64,000 nt of DNA from contig JABFRT010000027.1 in NCBI GenBank assembly GCA_013141015.1, positions 124,001 to 188,000 of the forward strand, in the 5' to 3' direction. Numbering within the stretch: the stretch's first letter is position 1; every line of letters starts with the position of its first letter. A model generated the notes under the pieces. It had not been told where the DNA came from. It made no database searches and saw only the letters and a program-made list of their open reading frames with translations. The position numbers and the translations under genes are program-made. This stretch comes from Hyphomicrobium sp. (GTDB lineage Bacteria; Pseudomonadota; Alphaproteobacteria; Rhizobiales; Hyphomicrobiaceae). Below, piece by piece: positions 19,211 to 27,415 of this stretch.

Positions 19211-20578
19211 TTACGCCTGCTTCAAAAGATGCTGCATGAGGGCGCGCAACTCCGCTGGGCGCATCGGTTTGTAGAGCAACTCGCATCCCGCCCGCATGGC
19301 GCCGGTAGCGGTTGATTCCCGCCGGTCGGCCGTAATGATGACAGCTGGAATATCGGCGCCAACGGTCTGGCGGATGCGGGCGACGGCCTCAAGACCGGTG
19401 ACGTTGTGATCAAGCTGATAGTCGGCAAGGATCAGCGACGGCTTGAACGTGGAGTCCGCCAGAACCTCGCTGATATCGTCAAGATCGCGCGCAAGCCGCA
19501 CATCTGCGCCCCAGCGGCCAAGCAGCGTTTGCATGGCTTCCAGAACCACAAGATCATTGTCGATGACGATCAGCGGCAGACCGGCTAGGTCGGCCGACGC
19601 TGCTGTCTGGATGCGTTTGGCGGCAACGGCGGGCGGCGGTTCGGCGCCGGGTGCGATAATGGAGAAGCAGGAGCCGCGGCCAATGCGCGAGCGCAGCCGC
19701 AACGGGTGGTCGAGTGCGTTCGACATGCGCTTAACGATGGAAAGACCAAGCCCGAAGCCTGTTGCGCCCGCCCGCTCATATGCCGCGCCGCGCTGGAATT
19801 CCTCGAAGATGCGTTCGCGCTCGGTGGCGGCAATGCCGGGGCCCGTGTCCCAAACCTCGATCGAGACGTTGCTGCCCCGCCGCCGCGCGGCCAGCAACAC
19901 GCCGCCCTGTTCCGTATAGCGCGTGGCGTTGGCGAGCAGGTTTTGCAGCATCCGGCGCAGCATCAAGGGGTCGGACTGAATGGCAAGCGAGGTCGGCTTC
20001 CAGCGCAATTCTAAGCCCTTCTTGCGAGCGATCGGCTCAGAAGACACGGCGAGCTGCTCGAACACCTCGCCCAAGCCGACCGGCTGAAGCTTCGGTACGA
20101 ACGCACCGGCTTCGAGCTTCGACAGGTCGAGGATCGATGTCAGCAGGTCTTCGATGGTTGTCAACGCGGTCGCGATATTGCCGGTCAAGCGGGCGGCGTC
20201 GGGCGTTTCCTGCACGTCGGCCAGTTCCGATAGCGTCAACCGCGCGGCGTGCAGCGGTTGCAGAAGATCGTGGCCGACGGCTGTAAAAAAGCGGGTTTTG
20301 ACGCGGTTGGCGCGCTCGGACTCGTCGCGCGCCCGGCTCAGATCGGCATTGGCGAGTTCAAGACGGGATAGCGCGTTGTGCAACTCGTCGGTGCGGTGGC
20401 GGATTTTTGCTTCAAGGCCGATGGCCGTTTGAAACAGGGAGAATGCATTGGCCTGCTGGTCCATCGAGCGTTCGACGCGCTGCATCAGGGCCTGATTGAT
20501 TTTGGTGAGCTTGCGCACCTGCGGGCTGACAGGTTCACCATCGTCGGGTGCGTTGGTGGGCGGCGGCTGAGACATCAT
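19211..20578 (-). CDS. Hybrid histidine kinase with C-terminal receiver, NahK-like
   Basis: The 455-residue protein lacks membrane segments. A coiled coil at about residues 20-95 leads into the H-box TAVGHDLLQPLHAARL (His103), N-box around LQNLLANATRY (about 211-221), G1 VWDTGPGI and G2 GFGLGLSIV. A receiver domain follows with LILADYQLD (Asp386) and Lys437. The HDLLQPL(N/H)AARL box is the form seen in NahK and relatives, which lie beside FIST/NosP genes. Here the FIST gene is directly upstream with a four-base overlap. NahK has PAS domains in front; this protein has only a coiled coil. Confidence 0.85.
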   Translation of the reverse strand: MMSQPPPTNAPDDGEPVSPQVRKLTKINQALMQRVERSMDQQANAFSLFQTAIGLEAKIRHRTDELHNALSRLELANADLSRARDESERANRVKTRFFTAVGHDLLQPLHAARLTLSELADVQETPDAARLTGNIATALTTIEDLLTSILDLSKLEAGAFVPKLQPVGLGEVFEQLAVSSEPIARKKGLELRWKPTSLAIQSDPLMLRRMLQNLLANATRYTEQGGVLLAARRRGSNVSIEVWDTGPGIAATERERIFEEFQRGAAYERAGATGFGLGLSIVKRMSNALDHPLRLRSRIGRGSCFSIIAPGAEPPPAVAAKRIQTAASADLAGLPLIVIDNDLVVLEAMQTLLGRWGADVRLARDLDDISEVLADSTFKPSLILADYQLDHNVTGLEAVARIRQTVGADIPAVIITADRRESTATGAMRAGCELLYKPMRPAELRALMQHLLKQA

Positions 20579-21747
20579 AAAATCGTCTCCGGCTTGCCAA
20601 AGGCTATCCCGGTCAATGTCTGGTTCAAATGCATGGCGTTGAACTGTTCACCATAAGTGTGAAACCCAGCGACGCCGTAGCGTTTGTAGAGCGCCTCAAC
20701 CTGGTGGCGCACCTGACGGCTTTCCGAATCGAGCCGGCGCAAAATACAATCGAAGCCGAGCACCAGATCCATGCCACCGAGCCGCCGGTCGAGATCTTCA
20801 AGCGTATCCTGTGTTGAACGGATCATATCGCGCGGGCGGGCCACAGTAAAAACCAGACCTTCGTCGATAGCGCAGAAAAATGACAAGCTGCCGTCAGGGT
20901 TCATGCTGCGGATCGAACGGCAGTAATAATCGCCGCCGACTTTTACGACGAGTGGGTACGACGCAAACGAAAACGGCCCGAGATCATTGGGTAGAAGGCC
21001 GATTGCCGCGGCGTATTCGCGGGCGGCGGGTTCGGCATTCAGCTCATGGACAATGCGGTTTTCAGCGTCGGCCGCGGTCACAACCAGCTTGATCGGCGTC
21101 GGCTCGAAGTTCTGCGTTTTGAACACGGCGAACGGCGTATGGCTCTCAATAACGAACAAAATGGCGCCGCCGCGCACCGGCCGGTTGCGATGGATCAGGG
21201 CGGTGCGTTGAAAGGCCAGCCCGTCACCCGCCGAACCTCCAATCAGTTCAATATCGTCGAGCGACCAGTGCACGGCGGCGATCAGGGCTTCTTCGGCGTT
21301 TGATAATCCGTCGATGAGAATTAGCGCGAACACGTTGTCGCGCGCCGTGCGGGCGGAACCGAGGATGATTTGGGTCTTAAGGCGCCTGGCGACTTCGGAG
21401 GCGCGTTCCACCCCCGCCTGATCGGTGCCGGGAATGACTTCGCTGAGAACGCGAAAGCCGCTTTCCGGAAAGGCTATCAGCACGATGCCGCCTTGAGTCA
21501 TGCCGAGCGGGCCAACTTCGCCCGATGTGCTGCAGCCAGACACCGGCGTATCGGGGAAAGCCTCGTTCAGTTCGGCGATCAGCACATCGACGTCGTGTTC
21601 GCTGGAGAAGAAGGCTATGATGTGCTGGTAGGTTTCATCGCGCAACTCGGCCGCAGATGCCGAGATCGCTTCGCGCGTCGAGGGCTGGGCGCTGGCCACC
21701 ACGCGAATGCCGCAGGCGGCGCGCCGGGACTTCGCAGAACTGCTCAC
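20575..21747 (-). CDS. FIST-domain sensor protein (NosP-like)
   Basis: The 390-residue cytoplasmic protein has a FIST N domain (about residues 40-215; SGCSTSGEVGPLGM, ALILIDGLSNAEEALI, IELIGGSAGDGLAF) and a FIST C domain (SFASYPLVVKVGGDYYCRSI, GLVFTVARPRDMI). FIST proteins bind small ligands; the NosP group binds haem and senses nitric oxide, controlling a co-transcribed kinase. I chose the GTG at 21747 because the strong site AGGAGACGGAG precedes it; the ORF continues upstream to 21798. The ATGA overlap with the kinase gene shows they work together. Haem binding cannot be proven from sequence alone. Confidence 0.85.
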   Translation of the reverse strand: MSSSAKSRRAACGIRVVASAQPSTREAISASAAELRDETYQHIIAFFSSEHDVDVLIAELNEAFPDTPVSGCSTSGEVGPLGMTQGGIVLIAFPESGFRVLSEVIPGTDQAGVERASEVARRLKTQIILGSARTARDNVFALILIDGLSNAEEALIAAVHWSLDDIELIGGSAGDGLAFQRTALIHRNRPVRGGAILFVIESHTPFAVFKTQNFEPTPIKLVVTAADAENRIVHELNAEPAAREYAAAIGLLPNDLGPFSFASYPLVVKVGGDYYCRSIRSMNPDGSLSFFCAIDEGLVFTVARPRDMIRSTQDTLEDLDRRLGGMDLVLGFDCILRRLDSESRQVRHQVEALYKRYGVAGFHTYGEQFNAMHLNQTLTGIAFGKPETIL

Positions 21748-21897
21748 GAACTCCGTCTCCTGTCGTCGCGCGGGCCACTTTGAAGGGCGCGCGGTCATTA
21801 GTGATTAAGCGCGGACCCTGCCATAGGGGGCGGGGCGAGGCAACGCAGTGCGACAGCAATTGTGCCGCTTGGGTCAACGGACAGGGCGTGATCGCCG

Positions 21898-23697
21898 TTA
21901 ACGCGCGTCAACGAGGCCTGAATCGATTAAGCGCCGGTGGAAGCCGAGTATCTCGTTCTTCTTAGCGCACGAGTAGTAGCGCCCGTCGCACAGCTGCATC
22001 AGGCGCAAGCGTTCCCGGTAAGCGTCCGAGAGCGGCAGGCGGGCCGCGTCCAGCAGCACGGCGCCGATATAGGGCACTTCCAAAGTCTCGACCGCTGGCA
22101 TGGGCGGGGGCTGATAGTTGAGGCCTTCGATGGTGTAGTAGGTGATGAAACCGGGACTGTCAGGGGACATTTTTACGTCTTCGGCGGTCAGCTTGCTGTC
22201 ATAGCCAAGCAGGGTGCGCGTGGCGACTGGCTGGTGGTCGCCATACTGCACAATCAGGAATTTCTCATTCGGGAAGCGCTTCAGCAGATCGGCGCGGAAT
22301 TCATCATAGTCGAGCTTGGCCATGCCGAGGCGGCGCAGATACTCATTCATTTCCGGATCGGTGCCTGGGCCACCACCCGGCACATTCACTTCGGGGTCAT
22401 AAGCATACTGATAGGGCAAGTGCGTTGCCGACGTGATGATGAACGTGAACAGCGGTGCTTGCGACGACGCCATATGGCTTTCGAAATGCTTGAGCGCATT
22501 GCCATAGTAAAACTTGTCGCGCTCGTTGTAGCGCTTGGCGCCCTGGGCCTTGAAGTCAAAGATTTCGGGCATGCCTGTCGCGGCGTAGAAGCGGCCGTTC
22601 GATACAAAATCCTTGGGCACCGGATAGAACACGGCATTGCGATAGCCGCAGCGGGCCAGGCTTTGCGGCAGGGTGTCGTGAATCTTGCCCTGCATCAGGG
22701 ATTGCACAAACGTGCGCATGCCACCGAACGAATAGGTCGATACGCCGGACAGAACCGAGAATTCCGTCAGCCAGGACGCACCGCCATAGGTCTCGACGCG
22801 CAGCGGATGCAGCTTGCCGTCAAAAGACTTGAAAAACGGATCCAGCGATTTGTCGTAGCTTAGCTGCGGGAACTGAGACGGCGGCACCACGCTCTCCTGG
22901 TGGATCAGGATAATGTGCGGCGGCTTTTCTGGCGGTGTACAGTTGGCGGGTATTTTGAACAACGGCTTGGGTTGCGAGCGCAGCGCATCGAGCAGCTGAC
23001 CGCGCCACAGCGTCTCCAGGGTTTCCGACCACGACGCATAGAACGACGATAGATACAGGTTGTCCCAGTAAAACAGTGTATTGCGCCGTTCGCCTTTGGC
23101 TTGGCTGGCCCATAACCCAATGGCGGCGCAGCAGACAAACAGCGCAGCGCTGTACACGCGCGGCACACGCGAGCTATCGGTGCGGAAAAGCGTGTAGCCG
23201 AGGATCGCCGTTGCCGTGAAGGCAAAGCCAATCGCCAACAGGTGGACGCTGTGGTCGACCCACAGAAACTTGAGCGTGGCCATCGACGTCAGATAGAAGA
23301 CGACGTCGTAGGCGTGCAGCACCATTTCGATGTATTGGCGCTTCACGTCGGAGGCGATGACAATCATGGCGACGACGGCGGCCACGACGGCAATTGAAAA
23401 CAGCATGCGCCGGGTCAGCAAGGTGAGCGCGGCGACCAGCCCCGTTGTAATCGCGCTGGCGAAAATAATGGTCTCGCGCCAGCCCTCATAGCGCCAATGA
23501 TAATAGGCAAGGGCCGCCGCAATCAGTGCGGTCGCAAACCACACGGCATGGGCCGACAGCTGTCCCGGCACCTCAAACAGGCGCGGACGCGGGCGGTTCC
23601 GGAAAACAGAGAACGGTTCGGTGGACATCGGCTGGGCGGCACTTCCTGTCGCCGGCAGCGAATTGAACGGGGCTGCAGCGCGATCGCTGTAGTGCAT
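21898..23697 (-). CDS. LTA synthase-like sulfatase/phosphoglycerol transferase family membrane protein
   Basis: The 599-residue protein has about five N-terminal membrane helices (about residues 50-210) and a large periplasmic alkaline-phosphatase-fold domain. Visible parts are PPHIILIHQESVVPP (first metal motif), ETYGGASWLTEFSVLSG, where the nucleophile Ser/Thr is expected, FTFIITSATHLPY and IVQYGDHQPVATRT (metal-binding DH). In Gram-negatives such proteins transfer phosphoglycerol or phosphoethanolamine to glucans or LPS. The substrate here is unknown. AAGGAG lies only one base before the ATG at 23697; a second ATG 23 codons later is possible. Confidence 0.8.
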   Translation of the reverse strand: MHYSDRAAAPFNSLPATGSAAQPMSTEPFSVFRNRPRPRLFEVPGQLSAHAVWFATALIAAALAYYHWRYEGWRETIIFASAITTGLVAALTLLTRRMLFSIAVVAAVVAMIVIASDVKRQYIEMVLHAYDVVFYLTSMATLKFLWVDHSVHLLAIGFAFTATAILGYTLFRTDSSRVPRVYSAALFVCCAAIGLWASQAKGERRNTLFYWDNLYLSSFYASWSETLETLWRGQLLDALRSQPKPLFKIPANCTPPEKPPHIILIHQESVVPPSQFPQLSYDKSLDPFFKSFDGKLHPLRVETYGGASWLTEFSVLSGVSTYSFGGMRTFVQSLMQGKIHDTLPQSLARCGYRNAVFYPVPKDFVSNGRFYAATGMPEIFDFKAQGAKRYNERDKFYYGNALKHFESHMASSQAPLFTFIITSATHLPYQYAYDPEVNVPGGGPGTDPEMNEYLRRLGMAKLDYDEFRADLLKRFPNEKFLIVQYGDHQPVATRTLLGYDSKLTAEDVKMSPDSPGFITYYTIEGLNYQPPPMPAVETLEVPYIGAVLLDAARLPLSDAYRERLRLMQLCDGRYYSCAKKNEILGFHRRLIDSGLVDAR

Positions 23698-23945
23698 GCT
23701 CCTTGCGGCAGGTCAATGGCCAAGCGCACGAAGTGGTGTTGGATCGTGGAGGTGGTTACGTTGCACTGCAGCGGAGAAAGTTGTTTGCGGCAGCATTATG
23801 CCGGGAAGCCCCCACTGAACGCAGAAAATGCCGCAGACCGGCACCGAACTGACAGACCTTACGTCGCGTTGGCGACAGGGAAACCCGCCGTTAGGTTCGC
23901 CGCTATGAAGAGCCAAATTGCCATAGTTGTCGGAAGACACGCCCG

Positions 23946-25181
23946 ATGACGCTGCAAGCCATTATCGTGCGGGCGGACGGCGCGTTTGCCGAGACGGAGG
24001 AGCTGCGCCGGCAAGCCTTCATTACGGCGTTCGGTGAGGCGGGGTTCAGCTGGGACATCGACCGGGAGCATTTTGCTGGCTCGCGGCGGCTGGGGTCGCT
24101 GCGCGAGCGCATGACGTTTTTTGTGCACCAGTATCTGAAGCGTGGTGCAGATGCGCCGGATATCGGCCAGCTGGTTTCTGCCATGCATCGCCGGGCCTGC
24201 AAGGTGTTTGCGCAGCTTCTAGAGCAGGGCCGCCTGGAGCCACGCGACGGCATCCGCGAACTGGTGGTGACGGCGCGGCAAGAAGGGGTGCGCCTAGCTT
24301 TGGCTGGCGCGTTGAAGCCGGACGAAGCCAAGAGTTTGCTGGTCCATGCGCTGGGGTCACGTGGGCCGGACGCGTTCGACCGGATGACCTTGATGTGCGA
24401 GGCCGATGAGTCCGTGTCGCCAGAGTTGCTGTATCGCCACACGCTGGCTGACCTTGGCATTGCGGCTGAGCACTGTCTGGTGATCGAAGGCACGGTCAGC
24501 GGTGCCTCGGCCGCGAAAGCGCTGGGGCTGGCGGTGGTCATGACGCGCAGCGCTTATTGTCTCGACAATACGGGTGCCGGAGATAGCGCCGGCTTTTTTG
24601 AGGATCTGCCAAGCATCCTCGCGCGGTCTGGCGAGCCCTATGCAGAGCCTCTCGGTGCCGATCAGCGAGCCGAGCTGTTCTCAGCGCTGCGGCAGTTGCA
24701 TTCTGGAAGTTACGATTGTGATTTTGCTTCGACCAAGGGTGCGACGATGCGCGTTTCCGATATCCTGAAGATCAAAGGGTCCGCAGTGAAGACTATCGAG
24801 CCGGCGGCAACCATTAGAGCGCTGGCTCAGGGGCTTCGTTTGGCGGCAGTCGGTGGTATGGTTGTGCAAGACAAGAACGGCGTATTGCACGGCATTATCA
24901 CAGAACGCGATCTGGCGCGGGGATTAGCGGAGTACGGCAACGATCTGCCGTCTATGCCAGTCTCAGCGCTTATGACCAAAACACTGATCACGTGTGCGCC
25001 TGAGGATAGTGTGGCAACCGTCGCCAAGGTTATGACGCACCGGCGCATCCGCCATTTGCCGGTGGTGGTGAACGGCGCGCTGGTGGGCTTGATCAGCATC
25101 GGTGACGTGCTGAAGCACAGGTTGGATGAAGTGCAGCTAGAAGCCAACGTGCTGCGCGACTTTGCTCTCGCCCGCAAATAG
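23946..25181 (+). CDS. HAD-like domain fused to a CBS-domain pair
   Basis: The 411-residue protein joins a CbbY/PGMB-like HAD domain (about residues 1-225) to two CBS domains (about 270-405, from MRVSDILKIKG to HRLDEVQLEA). The HAD motif I, normally DxDGT, reads VRADGAF, so the nucleophile Asp is missing; motif II and the Lys motif are also weak, which suggests a non-catalytic domain. The CBS half resembles stand-alone CBS proteins of about 140 residues. It has its own ATG at 24747 with AAGGG at 24735-24739, so separate translation is possible. The stop lies 27 bases before an IS3-type element. Confidence 0.75.
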   Translation: MTLQAIIVRADGAFAETEELRRQAFITAFGEAGFSWDIDREHFAGSRRLGSLRERMTFFVHQYLKRGADAPDIGQLVSAMHRRACKVFAQLLEQGRLEPRDGIRELVVTARQEGVRLALAGALKPDEAKSLLVHALGSRGPDAFDRMTLMCEADESVSPELLYRHTLADLGIAAEHCLVIEGTVSGASAAKALGLAVVMTRSAYCLDNTGAGDSAGFFEDLPSILARSGEPYAEPLGADQRAELFSALRQLHSGSYDCDFASTKGATMRVSDILKIKGSAVKTIEPAATIRALAQGLRLAAVGGMVVQDKNGVLHGIITERDLARGLAEYGNDLPSMPVSALMTKTLITCAPEDSVATVAKVMTHRRIRHLPVVVNGALVGLISIGDVLKHRLDEVQLEANVLRDFALARK

Positions 25182-26113
25182 GCGGTGCTGGAAGATTCAA
25201 ACTCATCCTGGACCTCCCCGGATTTAGTGGAGAGCCTTTTCTCCGTTCGGGCGTTGGTCTTGAAGGCTGTCTCGAATGCAGCGGGGCTTTTGTAGCCAAG
25301 GCTCGAATGCCGCCGCCGCGGGTTACAGAAGCCTTCGATGTAAAGGCCAATGGCGTTGCTCGCTTCAGCGCGTGAGCAAAATGCGGTGCGCCAGACGCAT
25401 TCCGATTTGATCGTCTTGAACACCGTCTCGACCATCGCATTGTCATAGCAGTGGCCACTTCCGCTCATGAACGCAACGAAGCCGGAAGCGGCAACGAGGC
25501 GGTGGTAGTCAACGGAACAGTATTGGCTGCCGCGATCAGAATGGTGGATCAAGCCGGGCGGCGGTCTGCGCAATGTAATCGCGCGCTGAAGCGCCGACAG
25601 TGCCAGCCCACGTTTCATCCGGCCGCTCATGGCCCAGCCGATAATCTTTCGTGAGAACAAGTCAACGACTATGGCCATATACAGCCAACCCTCTGCCGTC
25701 CGGACATACGAGATATCAACGCCCCATTTTTCATTCGGAGCATCGGCAGTAAAGTTCTGATCGAGAATGTTCTGCGACACACATCCAGCGTGATCGCTAT
25801 CCGTTGTCTTCTTAAATCGCGTCTTTTGCCGGGCTTTCATGCCGTTTTCGCGCATCAGGCGGGCAACCCAGTGGCGGCCAATCGCAAAACCGCTTTCGCG
25901 AAGTTCAAAGTGCATCCGAGGGCTGCCGTAGGGTTCGTTCGAGGTTGAGAACTTGGATCGAAAATGTGCCAACAGAACCATGTCGTCGCGTTGGCGTGGG
26001 CTCGCTGTCCTGTTTTTCAAGGCGTAATAGCCGCTCCCGCTGACGCCTAAGACCGCGCACGCGGTGGCAACCGGAACATCGGCCTTCTTTGCATCAATCA
26101 GCGCGAAGCTCAC
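24827..26113 (-). CDS. IS3-family transposase OrfB (reads out of the element)
   Basis: This is the DDE transposase half. It has an HTH_21-like start (VPVATACAVLGVSGSGYYAL), then the rve core with WGVDISYV (first Asp), LIHHSDRGSQYCS (second Asp) and NAMVETVFKTIKSE (Glu), and the C-terminal GFCNPRRRHSSLGYKSP. A GTG at 26113 overlaps the orfA stop, but production as an OrfAB fusion by -1 slippage at 26182-26188 is more likely. No stop occurs before the element end at 25209, so the frame continues through the inverted repeat and about 380 bases antisense into the CBS gene, adding about 125 foreign residues. Confidence 0.85.
   Translation of the reverse strand: MSFALIDAKKADVPVATACAVLGVSGSGYYALKNRTASPRQRDDMVLLAHFRSKFSTSNEPYGSPRMHFELRESGFAIGRHWVARLMRENGMKARQKTRFKKTTDSDHAGCVSQNILDQNFTADAPNEKWGVDISYVRTAEGWLYMAIVVDLFSRKIIGWAMSGRMKRGLALSALQRAITLRRPPPGLIHHSDRGSQYCSVDYHRLVAASGFVAFMSGSGHCYDNAMVETVFKTIKSECVWRTAFCSRAEASNAIGLYIEGFCNPRRRHSSLGYKSPAAFETAFKTNARTEKRLSTKSGEVQDEFESSSTAYLRARAKSRSTLASSCTSSNLCFSTSPMLIKPTSAPFTTTGKWRMRRCVITLATVATLSSGAHVISVLVISAETGIDGRSLPYSANPRARSRSVIMPCNTPFLSCTTIPPTAAKRSP
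25209..25242. repeat. IS3 element left inverted repeat
   Basis: It begins TGGACCTCCCCGG and ends GAGAGCCTTTTCT. It pairs imperfectly with the right end at 26471-26503, whose reverse complement begins TGGACTTCCCCTG and ends GGAGGGCTTTTCT. Confidence 0.88.
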
Positions 26114-26442
26114 ATGGCTTGTTGCCTCCGCGGCAAGCCGCGACGGCCATGACTTGTCTCCTTGGCAAAGAAGGCGGTCGCTTTTTTTAGAAAGTCCCGC
26201 TCGGCCCGAAGCAGCTCGTTCTCGCGCCGCTGACGCGCCAGCTCATTCATCACGTCGTCGTGCGGGCCGGCCATCAATTCGGCTTCCTCAAGCTGCGATT
26301 TCCATTTGTTCAGCGTCGAAAAACCAACGCCCAGATCTGCCGCTACCTGGCGCGCACTTCGACCGCTTGTCGCCAAAATCCGCACGGCCTCACGTCTGAA
26401 AGCCTCTTCAAATACCGGCTGCGTGCCATTCTTCTTGGTCAT
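26110..26442 (-). CDS. IS3-family OrfA (DNA-binding subunit)
   Basis: The 110-residue protein has the transposase-8 helix-turn-helix (EEAFRREAVRILATSGRSAR, then LGVGFSTLNKWKSQ) followed by a leucine-zipper-like helix (ELARQRRENELLRAERDFLKKA), as in OrfA proteins that bind the inverted repeats. The slippery A7 run lies within the FLKKA codons. Its stop TGA overlaps the orfB GTG. Confidence 0.9.
   Translation of the reverse strand: MTKKNGTQPVFEEAFRREAVRILATSGRSARQVAADLGVGFSTLNKWKSQLEEAELMAGPHDDVMNELARQRRENELLRAERDFLKKATAFFAKETSHGRRGLPRRQQAM
26182..26188 (-). other. A7 slippery heptamer for -1 frameshifting
   Basis: Seven A residues on the minus strand, followed by GCG, lie in the orfA codons CTA AAA AAA. 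A -1 slip enters the orfB frame, which is open from here to the GTG at 26113 with no stop, giving an OrfAB fusion as in other IS3 elements. Confidence 0.8.
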
Positions 26443-26470
26443 TTCGCTCTCCTGATCTCATCAATCTATC

Positions 26471-26503
26471 AGAAAAGCCCTCCACTTTTGCAGGGGAAGT
26501 CCA
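26471..26503. repeat. IS3 element right inverted repeat
   Basis: It is the partner of 25209-25242 and ends in CCA on the plus strand, giving the TG...CA termini normal for IS3-family elements. Confidence 0.88.
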
Positions 26504-26797
26504 TCCCGTGGTTCTTTGAAGTTAGAATGAAATCGGGCAAAAGTCGGCTCCGAGCTGTTAGCCATGTCGGAAACGTACGATCTGCTCCCATGCGGTCGAG
26601 TCTCATTTGGCGGATCGATAAAACCTATATCTTCCATATGAGTTAACAGTTGCTCAATACTGGGACGGTATTCTCCCGGCTGTTGGGGGCTCTATGGCCT
26701 GCGTTTTCCGCGCAAGCAGCTGGGCGATGTTTGACTGCGTTCTCCCCATGCGTCGCACCACAGAGTTCTTGTCCCCCTGTAGGATTTGGAGAGACCA
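26504..26797 (+). promoter_or_regulatory. Upstream region of the chaperone-usher operon
   Basis: This is 294 bases between the IS3 end and the first pilin gene, more AT-rich than its neighbours and without a convincing gene. It must hold the operon promoter unless the IS supplies it. I see no clear -35/-10 pair. GGAGAG at 26788-26793 serves the pilin ATG. Confidence 0.4.
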
Positions 26798-27331
26798 ATG
26801 CGTAAAATTCTAGTTCCGGCGATTTTCTGCGTCATGGCCTGCCTTGGTGCAGGTTCTGCACAGGCGCAAACCGCCACTCAAGACATCAATTTGACAGCCA
26901 ACGTTGCATCCTATTGCACGATCAATAACGCTGTCACCGGCACTGTCATCAATGCCGCGATTCCCGTGACCAACGGTATCGTCGATGTCACGCCGATCCC
27001 CAATACGATTGCCAGTGTGGCATGCAACAACCTTGCAGACGTCGTTGCGACGTCGCTTTCGGGTGGCGTGACAACCGGCACGGCGCCGGTTTCTGGCGCG
27101 ACGAACATCATCAACTACACGGGCGTTGCGACTTTCGGCGGTGCAACCTCGACCATTAATACAGGAACAGCTGTCGGCGCGGCGGGCAACGAAGCCGGCA
27201 ATACGGCGACAACGACAGGTGCCGCAACCGGAGACTTGGTGGTGACGATTACGCCGGCACAGCCTGCGTTGCCTCTGACGCCGAGCACTGCCTATGCCGA
27301 CACGCTGCGGGTCACGTTGACGGCACAATAA
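26798..27331 (+). CDS. Spore coat U (SCPU) domain pilin, Csu-like major subunit
   Basis: The 177-residue exported protein has a signal peptide (RKILVPAIFCVMACLGAGSA, cleavage after AQA) and one SCPU domain with Cys pairs (ASYCTINNA, ASVACNNLA) and the C-terminal donor-strand-type motif YADTLRVTLTAQ. SCPU proteins are subunits of archaic chaperone-usher pili such as Csu, used for adhesion and biofilm. The ATG at 26798 has GGAGAG just upstream; the frame begins four codons earlier. It heads an operon with chaperone, usher and a two-domain subunit. Confidence 0.88.
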   Translation: MRKILVPAIFCVMACLGAGSAQAQTATQDINLTANVASYCTINNAVTGTVINAAIPVTNGIVDVTPIPNTIASVACNNLADVVATSLSGGVTTGTAPVSGATNIINYTGVATFGGATSTINTGTAVGAAGNEAGNTATTTGAATGDLVVTITPAQPALPLTPSTAYADTLRVTLTAQ

Positions 27332-27415
27332 AGAGCCGCCTGACCGGGATTTGCTTCGGGCGCGGCGGATCACATCTGCCGCGTCTGTCATTTTAAAATG
27401 GACGTTGAGGGAAAT

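Larger units (their letters stand above)
25209..26503 (-). mobile_element. IS3-family insertion sequence, about 1295 bp
   Basis: The element is bounded by imperfect inverted repeats starting TGGAC at 25209 and ending GTCCA at 26503, flanked on both sides by TCC (25206-25208 and 26504-26506), a likely 3-base target duplication. It carries orfA and orfB on the minus strand with an A7 slippery run. Both frames look intact, so the element may be recent or active. It inserted between the HAD-CBS gene and the chaperone-usher pilus operon. Confidence 0.92.

Noticed and set aside
21937-22863. 308-residue open frame on the plus strand inside the sulfatase gene
   Set aside because: It is fully covered by the LTA synthase-like gene on the other strand, which has clear catalytic motifs.
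26504-26660. Possible third gene of the IS element or a small ORF after its right end
   Set aside because: The inverted repeat and TCC duplication place the end at 26503; the frames beyond it have no ribosome site or family features.
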